Positions 53,811 to 64,000 of a stretch of 64,000 nt of DNA are shown here, in pieces. The position numbers and the translations under genes are program-made. This stretch comes from Anastatus disparis (lineage: Eukaryota; Arthropoda; Insecta; Hymenoptera; Eupelmidae). The stretch covers positions 1,481,501-1,545,500 of the forward strand of contig JAFFSR010000373.1 in NCBI GenBank assembly GCA_017163975.1. Direction: 5' to 3'. The notes below the pieces were generated by a model, which was given only the letters and a program-made list of their open reading frames with translations, was not told where the DNA came from and ran no database searches. Each line of letters starts with the position of its first letter. Position 1 is the stretch's first letter.

Positions 53811-54938
53811 TGTAACGGTTATTTTGCCCGTTACAAAAAAAAAGAATTTGTTATTAATTTAATATTATTTTATGCTAAGTCTCTAAATTTAATTGTAGAT
53901 AGAGTTGCCGACAACTCGTAAGAAAATAATCATATATATATTACGCGGCAAACTCTATGGTGCTAGTTGGTCAAACGTATATTGACTAGCGACAAGACCT
54001 CATACTATATACTCGTCGCTGAGCGTCTCTCTCTCTCTTACCTGATCGAGAGACGCGATGCCGGCAGCACAGCTTTCCTTATTTTACACAAAAATATATA
54101 TATATTATATGATATTAAAAATAAGGACCGCGGAGGCGTCGGGGTAAGCAAATTGATACAGGTCTTTAAACTTAATGTAAATTTATTAAATATGTAAAGA
54201 AAGAAATACAATAAAATGAATTTAGGTAAAAAATAAGAACAAGAGTTAATAATGATAATTCTAAGGGAGGACGCGACGCGAACTAAATTATCCTAAGATA
54301 TTACAATGAACGCGCGCACTCTCTATACTAAGATTTCCTCGAGGAAAGAAATCTTAGCCAAGTAGATAAAATAAGATAAACTTACGAATACGCGTAGAAG
54401 CTTCTATGATAACCAAAATACATACGCTGAGATATATCGCCGTTGGCCAATGAAAGAAATGGTACGCCGCGACCTGGTCGCTGAGGCTCGAAGGGAACAG
54501 CCAAGCAAAAGATCGATTTCCTGATCAATGCGACTCCTAGAAGGCAGCCAAGACCAGCACGTACAACCAGGAGATGATGACGATCTTCTAGCAACGATCT
54601 TCCTTTATCATTTTATCCAAAACTATATGCGGCAGTACACCAGCGCGTTTATTAAGTTAAGACTTAAATAAAAGCCGAAAGATATGGCGATGATGCGTGC
54701 TTGTAGGCCGCTAAACAAAGTCTCCCGCACAGGGCAGGAATATATATAAGCCAACGTGTGCGCTTATGAACAGCCGGAAATGTTCTGTCTTGCCTCGTGG
54801 CTTTCTTGCTTCTCGCGTGCGCGCTGCTCATCGAGTTACGTGCTTCTTGACGTAACTTATACGAGGTATATGACTGAGCGCGTGGCATTTGATTTTACCT
54901 AAGCGCGTAAGATTCGAACACGGTAGAATACCGTGACA
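53811..54938 (-). repeat. 5' LTR of the Gypsy element
   Basis: Pairs with 41264-42395. The ORFs at 53967-54197, 54382-54594 and 54664-54888 are LTR shadows. Confidence 0.95.
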
Positions 54939-54942
54939 AGAA

Positions 54943-57041
54943 GAAAGTGGTTTGTAGGGCTTCTAGCAAGGATTTCTACTAATCAAAATATCTAACGTGC
55001 CGATAGCGGAACCGCTGCATTACACATCTTTTTTGTTATTTAATATATGTATATATATAAACTTGAATTCAATAAATAAATATTTAAAAGGAGGTCGAGT
55101 ATATCTGTCCTTCTCTAATCAAAAAATTGATTTTTTTTACAAAAACTTATAATTGTAGTAAAAAATAAGGAGATAGCCCCATCTTATATCATAAAGAGCA
55201 ATATTTCTTTGATGAGGAAAAACTATTTTTATCGATTCGTTTTGAATAAAACCTTAAAAAACTTAAAAAATAGAGGTTAGGATGGACAGTTCAGTTTTTC
55301 AAATTTCTCTTAAAAACGAACTTTCTTCTTATTTTTTACTTCAATCATTAGGTTTTGCAGAACAATGAATTTTTTTGTTAGAAAAGGATAGAGATGTAGG
55401 GCCTGCTCTTAATACTAATTAATCGTAAAGGTTATATAAACTTAAACTTAATAAATAAACATCAATATTGTTAATAAACGTTTAAACCTTACAAGGTGGT
55501 GTGCAAACCTGAATCCTCAACACTATATGCCTATTCTTATTTTAATATAATACAATGTATATAATATTAATAGAATCATTAAAAATTATATTTTTTTTAA
55601 ATAGCTTAATCATAGTGTTGAGGAATCCTAATAAGAAAAATTTTAATCCACATTTATTTATTCCAGTTAACATAAACAACATAAAATAGGGCGGTGATAT
55701 AACGGACAAGGTGCTTGCTTTCTATACTGGAGGGCATGGATTCGAATCCCAGCCAAATACCTCTGACTTTTTGCAACATAAGAAAATTTCAATATTTATA
55801 TTTATATACAATACATAAAATAAAATATAGGAATGTATAACATAAAATGTCATTTGTATTACGACTCTTAAAAAATTCAACCTCATTGATTATCGGTTGA
55901 TTGTTAGTCACAGAAGTGATTGACCATTTATCGGTAGTTACAATTTACGGTATAGTGTCCCTAGCCTGTGATTATTAAACTAACACCGCGTCGGATTCCC
56001 TTAAATATTATCATATTAAAAAAATTAACATATAGAGGACAATATCCTTATATATTAACTTTTTCTTTTAAATTATTCTTTTTAAAAAGGTAACATGAAC
56101 AATGTATTTTAATGGGAGGACCATGGGGGTTTTCTGGGGGGAGGCATGGGGTCAACATGGGAGCATTGGGGGTATCATCTTTTTATAAAATATATGCATA
56201 AAATAACGTAAATTTACGTTATTAAATAATTTAATGGGATTAAATAAAGTTTGGGGAGACATGGGTGTTCCGGGGGGGTGACTAAATTTTTTAAAATATA
56301 ACTATATAATATAGGAAGATATATAACTATCTTTAATTAAAACTACGTGTAATGCTTGAATACTTTTCAGTTATCCAACAAATATCACGTAAGGAGAAAC
56401 TACTTGATCTAAATTTTGTAGCCAAGTTTCGAAGTTTTGTTTTTCATTTTGCAGATTTTGAATTTCCAGTAAAATAGTATAATTAATTCTACTGAATATG
56501 TTTTTTTATATACATATATACTATAATTCAGATTTTAATTTTTACCTGAACATGCAGAATAAAACCCCGGGATATTTCTTGCTTAGCTACGGTAACATTA
56601 TTATTTTTTACTTTTAAAAGTTTAACTGCTTTGATACATAATGGTAACAATAAGAAAGCCAACAAATTATAATGTCCTGAAATAAAATACTTATTTTAAG
56701 TATAATTATTTTTTACGCAAAAATGTCTAATTCATTTATAAAAATTATAATATGAAATTTAAATTTATAAAAATATAATCCATATAATAATTCAAGTAAT
56801 AATAAATCGATACTGTACCTTTGTCAATCAATTCTTTGTGAGTCTCCCGAAACTTCTTTACTTCTTGAATTTTTAACTTTTCACTGTATTAGAAAATTTT
56901 TTTTGCCACACTTGCACATTCACTGCAAAATTAAGATGAATATTTGGAAGCTCGACTTTCAGATATATAATTATTTTTTACGTGTTCAGCGATAAGCTTT
57001 CTAAAATTTTGTTCAATCTAATAAAGTAAGTAAAAGATTTA
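54943..57041. other. Gene-free DNA with a tRNA-like segment and G-rich patch
   Basis: A B-box-like sequence (ggattcgaatccc, 55738-55750) ends a 75-base GC-richer block from 55688, perhaps a decayed tRNA or SINE head. A convincing cloverleaf could not be drawn. At 56113-56280 the plus strand has repeated G runs (tggggg, ggggggagg, cgggggggtg). No coding is seen. Confidence 0.4.
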
Positions 57042-60000
57042 GGCTGTATTCACAGTAGCATGGAAATTCGGCAATTCAAAATTCCACCTGTGATAAATTA
57101 ATAACGGTAAAATTTGCTCCAGTATGCTGAATCGTGGTTCATGATTATTCTTGATTCAACCATACGATACAAAATAACAATTTGATATTTTTTTATTTGT
57201 CAAGTATTTTATATAGAATAGGAGTAAATACGTATAACAAGCCATATAAAGATACCGAGTAAACATTTCATTATTACACAGTAGCTTTTTTTGTGACCGT
57301 TTCATTAATTATAAAAATACTTAATATCAACCGAAGATCGTTCTAGCAAATGTAATATGCATGCGAAAACAGCTTGCATAAATTATTCACACTCGTGAAA
57401 AATCCCGTGGTTTTAAATCCGATTGCTACAAGTAAGCGTTTAAAAGATGTATCCTCGATATACTTATATTTTATACAAGTTCTCAGAAATAGCCCTAGCG
57501 TCAATCGCATTAGACGTGCATGTACGATACGATATAACCTATCTATTTACACGTGTTTTCTTGACTCGGTATAATATTATATACATAGTATGATACGACA
57601 TAACCAAACTATTTACACGTGCATTCATGATTCGGTATACGATTATATATAACCTGGTATACGCGTATCAATAGCTAGGTATAAGCTTACAGTAGTATCC
57701 TCGGTATGCATATACGTATAAATAACCAAGCTATTAACACGCGCACACACACCTCGGCATAGTAATCTCAGTACGCATACACGCACAAATAACCAAGCTA
57801 TTTACATGCCCATACTCACCGCGGTATGAACAGCTCGGTACACTAGCATATTAACCGCGCTAAATATACACCGCCGTATAAACAGCTTGGTATACTAGCA
57901 TATCAACCACGCTAAATACACACCGCGGTATAAACAGCTCGGTATACTAGTATATTAACCGCGCTAAATATACACCGCGTTGTAAACAGCTCGGTATACT
58001 AGCATATTAACCGCGCTAAATATACACCGCGTTATAAACAGCTCAGTATACTAGCATATTAACCATGCTAAATATATACCACGGTATAAATAGCTCGGTA
58101 TACTAGCATATTAACCGTGCTAAATATACACCGCCGTATAAACAGCTCGTTATACTAGTATATTAACCGCGTTAAATATACACCGCGTTATAAACAGCTC
58201 GGTATACTAGCATATTAACCATGCTAAATATATACCACGGTATAAACAGCTCGGTACACTAGTATGCCGCGCTATTTACCCGCGTATACATGCCTCGCTA
58301 TACGAGCATACGTGTATAAAAATAGCTTGGTACACTAGCATATTAACCGCGCTAAATATACACCACGGTATAAACAGCTCGGTACAATATTATTCCGCGC
58401 TATTTATCCGCGTATACATGCCTCGCTATACGAGCATACGTGTATAAAAATAGCTCGGCATACTAGCATATTAACCGCGCTAAATATACACCACGGTATA
58501 AACAGCTTGGTACAATAGTATGCCGTGCTATTTACCCGCGTATACATGCCCCGCTGTACGAGCATACGTGTATAAAAATAGCTTGGTACACTAGCATATT
58601 AACCGCGCTAAATATACACCACGGTATAAACAGCTCAGTACAATATTATTCCGCTCTATTTACCCGCGTATACATGCCTCGCTATACGAGCATACGTGCA
58701 TAAAAATAGCTCGGCATACTAGCTTATTAACCGCGCTAAATATACACCACGGTATAAACAGCTTGGTACAATAGTATGCCGCGCTATTTACCCGCGTATA
58801 CATGCCTCGCTGTACGAGCATACGTGTATAAAAATAGCTTGGTACACTAGCATATTAACCGCGCTTAATATACACCACGGTATAAACAGCTCGGTACAAT
58901 ATTATTCCGCGCTATTTACCCGCGTATACATGCCTCGCTATACGAGCATAGACAACGAGGCATATGTGTATAAAAATAGCTCGGTATACTAGCATATTAA
59001 CCGCGCTAAATATACACCACGGTATAAACAGCTCGGTACAATAGTATGCCGCGCTATTTACCTGCGTATACATGCCTCGCTATACGAGCATACGTGTATA
59101 AAAATAGCTCGGTATACTAGCATATTAACCGCGCTAAATATACACCACGGTATAAACAGCTCGGTACAATAATATGCCGCGCTATTTACCCGCGTATACA
59201 TGCCTCGCTATACGAGCATAGACAACGAGGTGTACGTGTATAAAAACAGCTCGGTACAATAGTATGCCGCGCTATTTAGCCGCGTTTACATGCCTCGCTA
59301 TACGAGCATAGACAACGAGGTATACGTGTATAAAAATAGCTCGGTATACACGTATATACACCTAGGTTAACACATATGAACGCACGTATATTGCGTGTGT
59401 CACGTTGATAATTTTATACACGTCTCAAAGTTCGTCTGCATGTGTTCCTAGATGCATCATGTATGTTCTCATATGAATACGTGCAATCAAACTTTAATAT
59501 TTATTTAAATTAAGAAAAGGAGTTAAGAAACGTTTTATTTTTTTTTTCTCTGTGATAATTTATTTAGTTCCTCTGTGATAGTTTATAGTAAGAAATTGAT
59601 GAGTTTTCATTTGTTTCTTAGAGGTTATGATATTGATATACACAAGTTTAATTATTCTGTAAATATACTGTATGAAGCATTATATTTCTGATTTTTTTTT
59701 CAAATAATTGATAAAATTTTTGCAATATTTAATAAATTAAACTTTTATTTGAAAATATAAAATATTGAACTAATTTAATTTCAATATAGCATTAAAATGA
59801 TGAAATAATTAATTAGAAAAACAAATAGATATTTTAATTGATAATTTTTTTTGTTAAAACAGTGAATTAATTTATTGAATCAATCTTCGCGACATTTAGT
59901 AAGTCAAATATTTATTTAAAAATACAAAATATTATTTGATTCAGTTACTATATGCATATTGATGTAATGAAATAAGCAATTAGAAAAACAAATATGCATT

Positions 60001-61733
60001 TGAATAAATAAAAAATTTTTTTCAAACAATAAATTAATTTTATTCAACCAATATTTGTGATGTTTAGTAGAATCAAATATTTATTTTAAAAAATGAAATA
60101 TTTATGTGACTCAATTAAAATATTTGTATTAATGTAACAAAATATTTTATGTGCCGCCCGCACCTAAGGGATTTCATTGATTCAATTAAGCCTTACTTGA
60201 TCCAAATAAATTTTTCTCAGTGCAGTATCATCTAATATTACCATTTTGTCAATTATTTGAAAAAAAAATCATAAATATAATGCTTTATACAGTATATATA
60301 CAAAATAATTTAACTTGTGTATAATCACTCAATATCATAACCTCTAAGAAACAAATGAAAACTCATCAATTTCTTACCATAAACTATCACAGAGGAACTA
60401 AATAAATTATCACAGAGGAAAAAAAAATAAAACGTTTCTTAACTCCTTTTCTTTTTAAAGAAATACCGCGGGTAAATAGCGCGGCATACTATTGTACCGA
60501 GCTGTTTATACCGTGGTGTATATTTAGCGCGGTTAATATGCTAGTATATCGAGCTATTTTTATACACGTATGCTCGTATAGCGAGGCATGTATACACGGG
60601 TAAATAGCGCGGCATACTAGTGTACCGAGCTGTTTCTACCGTGGTGTATATTAAGCGTGGTTAATAAGCTAGTATACCGAGCTATTTATACCGTGGTATA
60701 TATTTAGCATGGTTAATATGCTAGTATACCGAGCTGTTTATAACGCGGTGTATATTTAGCGCGGTTAATATACTAGTATAACGAGCTGTTTATACGGCGG
60801 TGTATATTTAGCGCGGTTAATATACTAGTATACCGAGCTGTTTATACTGCGGTGTGTATTTAGCGTGGTTGATATGCTAGTATACCAAGCTGTTTATACC
60901 GCGGTGTGTATTTAGCTTGGTTAATATGCTAGTGTACCGAGCTGTTCATACCGCGGTGTGTATGCGCATGTAAATAGCTTGGTTATTTGCGCGTGTATGC
61001 GTACTGAAATTACTATGCCGAGGTGTGTGTGCGCGTGTTAATAGCTTGGTTATTTATACGTATATGCATACCGAGGATACTACTGTAAGCTTATACCTAG
61101 CTATTGATACGCGTATACCAGGTTATATATAATCGTATACCGAATGATGAATGCATGTGTAAATAGCTTGGTTATGTCGTATCATACTATGTATATAATA
61201 TCATACCGAGTCAAGAAAACACGTGTAAATAGATAGGTTATATCGTATCATACATGCACGTCTAATGCGATTGACGCTAGGGCTATTTTTGAGAACTTGT
61301 ATAAAATATAAGTATATCGAGGATACATCTTTTAAACACTTAGTTGTAGCAATCGGATTTAAAACCACGGGATTTTTCACGAGTGTGAATAATTTATGCA
61401 AGCTGTTTTCGCATGCATATTACATTTGCTAGAACGATCTCCGGTTGATATCAAGTATTTTTATAATTAATGAAACGGTCACAAAAAAAGCTACTGTGTA
61501 ATAATGAAATGTTTACTCGGTATCTCTATATGGCTTGTTATACGTATTTACTCCTATTGTATATAAAATACTTAACAAATAAAAAAATATCAAATTGTTA
61601 TTTTGTATCGTATGGTTGATTCAAGAATAATCATGAACCACGATTCAGCATACTGGAGCAAATTTTACCGTTATTAATTTATCACAGGTGAAATTTTGAA
61701 TTGCCGAACTTCCATGCTACTGTGAATACAGCC
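57042..61733. mobile_element. Giant foldback element, TTA target, Harbinger-like ends
   Basis: Ends GGCTGTATTCACAGTAGCAT and the mirror image are flanked by TTA (57039-57041 and 61734-61736). A TWA duplication and a leading GG fit PIF/Harbinger non-autonomous elements, though this is not proven. The arms match over hundreds of bases, and the mirrored ORFs at 57374-57574 and 61201-61401 are arm sequence. Each arm holds an array of tataaacagctcggtatac-like minisatellite, then an inner arm (about 59505-59700 and 60245-60450) around a central AT-rich spacer. No transposase is seen. Confidence 0.75.
57800..59345. repeat. Minisatellite, about 55-bp units then 129-bp higher-order units
   Basis: Early units repeat tataaacagctcggtatac and atattaaccgcgctaaata. 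From about 58250 they merge with a ccgcgtatacatgcctcgct block into a 129-bp unit: the phrase gagcatacgtgtataaaaat falls at about 58302, 58431, 58560, 58688 (variant) and 58817. The right arm (about 60470-60960) has only a few of these units. Confidence 0.85.
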
Positions 61734-61779
61734 TTACTTTTGATACTTGTATAGATAAAATTTCTATTGATAGTAATTA

Positions 61780-62067
61780 CTAATTATAGACCAGAATAAT
61801 TCCAATTAAAAGGCGCAAACATTTAAAACTTTGAAAATATTGGTTCATAACTGTAATATCTTTATTTTTTGTCTTTTTAATAATTAATTTGATTCGCTGA
61901 TCGTAGCTGGCATCCCATTCCTTGATTATTTGTGTGGCAGAATACTCATCACGATTTTGAAAAGTCAAACATGTAAATTCAAAATTATCGTCTTGGTCTG
62001 AAAAAAATAATTTTTTTTTGTCCTCAGGCCGCAAAATGAATTTTTGTGTCCTGTATACGGAGCACAA
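61780..62067 (-). CDS. Hypothetical 95-residue ORF
   Basis: The frame contains a plausible globular stretch (TCLTFQNRDEYSATQIIKEW, then DQRIKLIIKKTKNKD), but I do not recognise a family. It lies immediately outside the giant foldback element and in part within repeated ccgcaaaatga-type sequence at its start. It could be a fragment of a transposon-derived gene or chance. A short opposite-strand ORF overlaps it. Confidence 0.25.
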   Translation of the reverse strand: MCSVYRTQKFILRPEDKKKLFFSDQDDNFEFTCLTFQNRDEYSATQIIKEWDASYDQRIKLIIKKTKNKDITVMNQYFQSFKCLRLLIGIILVYN

Positions 62068-62314
62068 AATAGTTTATTCTTGTCCTAGGTCGCAAAAGAA
62101 AGATGTGTATATCCAATGTCTTATTTTAATAAAAGTTCGCAGAAAAATGTTCTCGACGTCGCGATTCTTGGAATTGAACTTAATGAACTGCTCGCTTTCC
62201 TTAATATCGTTATCCTTTTCTCACATATACTATACTGGGTATACGTTAACGAATAACTTAGACTCAATATATGTGTATTATGAAAGAAAAGGAAAGAGCG
62301 AGAGAAAGACATAG

Positions 62315-62760
62315 TTACCAGTTTCGCGTGTTAAAACTTTTTTTTCTTTTTTAAATATTTTTGAATTATAATTTTTATAGTTTAGCTTTGTTTTATTTTT
62401 GTTTAATTTTAATATTATATTTTAACAATTGTTAGTTGTTTTTATAATCGATTTTTTTTTTATTCTATTTTTTTAAAACTTTTTCTTTCTTCTCTTAAAT
62501 ATTTTTTAGTTATAATATTTATAGTTTAGCTTTATTTTATATTTTATTGTATTTTTGTTTAATTTTAATTTAATATTTTAACAATTATTAGTGGTTTTTA
62601 TAATCGAATTTTTTTTATTATATTTTTTTATTGTGTTTTAAGAATTATTAGTTATTTATTATTTATAATTGAATTTTTTATTAAATATATAATAAAAAAA
62701 ATCCATATTATACATATAAAATTCTTTTATATTTTAAGAATTATGAATTATTTTTTTTAT
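62315..62760. other. T-rich non-coding DNA with a local duplication
   Basis: A block around 62365-62460 (ttttatagtttagcttt, then aacaattNttagtNgttttt) recurs at 62518-62605 and in part again near 62640. No gene is present. Confidence 0.5.
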
Positions 62761-63261
62761 AGGCGGGGGGCTCCGCCCCAGCTTCCGCTTAGCGGTCTTT
62801 AGACAAAAAAAGTATATGCAGTCACGGCCACAAACATATCATTCTCGCTCGTGCAGCTGGAGCGGCCTCGCTTTCGCTCGGCCCCTCAGCACGCACTCGC
62901 CAAGAATGATACGTTTTGCGGCCTTGACGCATAATATACTATTTTTGCCCTAGGACGCAAAATGACCATTTTGCGTCCAACGAAAAAACTTTAAATGTCT
63001 CGGCCTCGGGACAAAAAAATAGTATATTAGACCATGGATGCAATATGCATCCATGGTCTAATATATCAATATGCATCCTTGGTCAATAATATACTATTTT
63101 CGCCATTCTAATCCTAAAATCGCAACTTCTTTGCTCTTTTTTAGCTCTTATGGCGAAAAATATACTACGCAAGTAGTATAAAAAGGCTTTTTTACGAAAC
63201 TTGTTACGACCCTCACCTTCGGCTTAGGCCGTAAACTTCTCGTTTCGTGAATAAAGCCTTT
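62761..63261. repeat. Hairpin-rich GC island of unknown nature
   Basis: A GC-richer patch in very AT-rich DNA. Perfect hairpins are GGACGCAAAATG with its complement (62953-62978, 2-base loop) and TAGACCATGGATGCA with its complement (63028-63060, 3-base loop). An imperfect one pairs 63182-63200 with 63242-63261. The phrase atactattttNgcc recurs at least twice (about 62937 and 63091). No ORF is supported. It may be a non-autonomous element or a structured RNA. Confidence 0.5.
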
Positions 63262-64000
63262 CCATACCCGTAACGTAATGTACTATTTCATATTTTAACT
63301 AATGATTTTAAATTTTGTAAAATTTGTAGATAAAAAAATTTTGAAAATTTTAACCCTTGAATATAATGATAATTAATATATAATACTGTACATGCAATAG
63401 ATTTTGAAGAAATGTTATAAATGTATCTACTTTTATCATTATTATAATATGTTTGTAAGTTATTACCTGTTTAGAATAAATTTTAAAAATCCCAGCTGAA
63501 CGTAAAAAGTCTCTGGCTGCTCAATAAAAGTTATAGTAATCTCCACTAGCACCTTAAGCTTCTCCTCCTTGGTTAATATAATAAAGAGAGTAAAATAGAT
63601 ATCTTTTCTCTGTAGTAAAAATCTCTAAAATGTGACGTAATAATTCGACAAATATTGCCAGTTTTATTCTGAAAAGAATGAATTTAATTATCAGAATAGG
63701 AAAATAATTGATTTTTGGTTGCTATAGATATTTTTTCAATTCGAAAAAACAATAATTACCTTGGCTTATGTTTTGTTGACATCACTGGTCAACTTTTTCC
63801 ATGCTAAAAACGAGATGAAACATTAAAAATTATTACAAAATTATTGGAAAGAACTTAACATTAGTTTTAACGATATCCGTAAAATACTAACATAAATACT
63901 TGCTTTCTACAATATTGTTTTTACATCTTTTTGTTTTCTCATAGAGAAAGCATTGTATCGATAAAAAAAATTTTTTTCCATTTTTTCATTAATTTGTACA
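63262..64000. other. AT-rich DNA
   Basis: Nothing recognised on either strand. Confidence 0.4.

Larger units (their letters stand above)
41264..54938 (-). mobile_element. Gypsy-type LTR retrotransposon with a nested LINE
   Basis: LTRs of 1132 bp (41264-42395) and 1128 bp (53811-54938) begin TGTAACGG and end CGTGACA, with about 30 differences by eye. AGAA (41260-41263 and 54939-54942) is the 4-bp target duplication. Coding runs on the minus strand, so the right LTR is the 5' one. Gag, protease, a truncated reverse transcriptase and integrase follow in order. Large LTRs, a tRNA-Lys primer site and a 4-bp duplication resemble the Osvaldo/Ulysses lineage. A LINE interrupts it after integrase. 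Multiple stops and a reverse transcriptase deletion make it defective. Confidence 0.93.

Noticed and set aside
57800..59345. Regular repeats with spacer-like variation, reminiscent of a CRISPR array
   Set aside because: Units are 55 and 129 bp, the intervals are themselves repeated, there are no cas genes and the context is eukaryotic. It is a minisatellite.
57374..61401. Nearly identical 66-codon ORFs at 57374-57574 (+) and 61201-61401 (-)
   Set aside because: Mirror copies in the arms of the giant foldback element; length and composition fit chance.

Overview
The window is AT-rich animal DNA made almost entirely of transposable elements nested inside one another. It is probably from an insect: short introns, TATA/TCAGT core promoters, an I/Jockey-type LINE, Tc1, Helitron-like and Gypsy elements, and an insect-type Polinton. 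No clearly intact host gene is visible. The species cannot be fixed from the sequence.

Layout. 0.3-3.2 kb: a decayed four-exon gene of an uncharacterised, transposase-like invertebrate family, with a MITE in its first intron. 3.6-4.7 kb: a foldback element and a TTAA-flanked MITE. 5.7-12.8 kb: microsatellites, two Helitron-type 3' termini, and a Tc1 transposon (broken DD34E transposase) sitting on the dyad axis of a larger palindrome. 13.35-41.22 kb: a very large AT-rich inverted repeat whose spacer holds a 202-bp satellite. A Maverick/Polinton (adintovirus-like endogenous virus) is inserted in that satellite at 18695-36973, with imperfect terminal inverted repeats of about 120-135 bp and a 6-bp target duplication (AATGAT). 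41.26-54.94 kb: a Gypsy-type LTR retrotransposon on the minus strand (LTRs of about 1.13 kb, tRNA-Lys primer site, AGAA target duplication), carrying a nested full-length I-clade LINE at 42563-48033. 57.0-61.7 kb: a giant foldback element with a 129-bp minisatellite expanded in one arm. 62.7-63.3 kb: a hairpin-rich island.

The Polinton is the biological centre. From left to right it carries two small unknown genes, an adenain-like protease, a MAEL-like protein, major capsid, pX-like core protein, penton-like minor capsid, chromodomain integrase, a PLA2-like protein, two conserved unknown proteins and the packaging ATPase, all on the minus strand. A short plus-strand gene follows, then protein-primed DNA polymerase B (minus), a spliced acidic protein (minus) and a plus-strand acidic zinc-finger protein. 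Capsid, protease, polymerase and the zinc-finger gene each carry frame breaks, so this copy is not autonomous as read. Integrase, pX, penton and ATPase read open.

The most striking gene is the intact 71-codon plus-strand ORF at 27607-27822. It has its own TATA/Inr promoter and a 62-bp 5'UTR intron. Its product looks like a minimal PPP1R15/GADD34-type recruiter of protein phosphatase 1, a kind of eIF2alpha-dephosphorylation factor that several unrelated large DNA viruses also carry. If correct, it gives this Polinton a translation-control gene typical of a virus rather than of a plain transposon.
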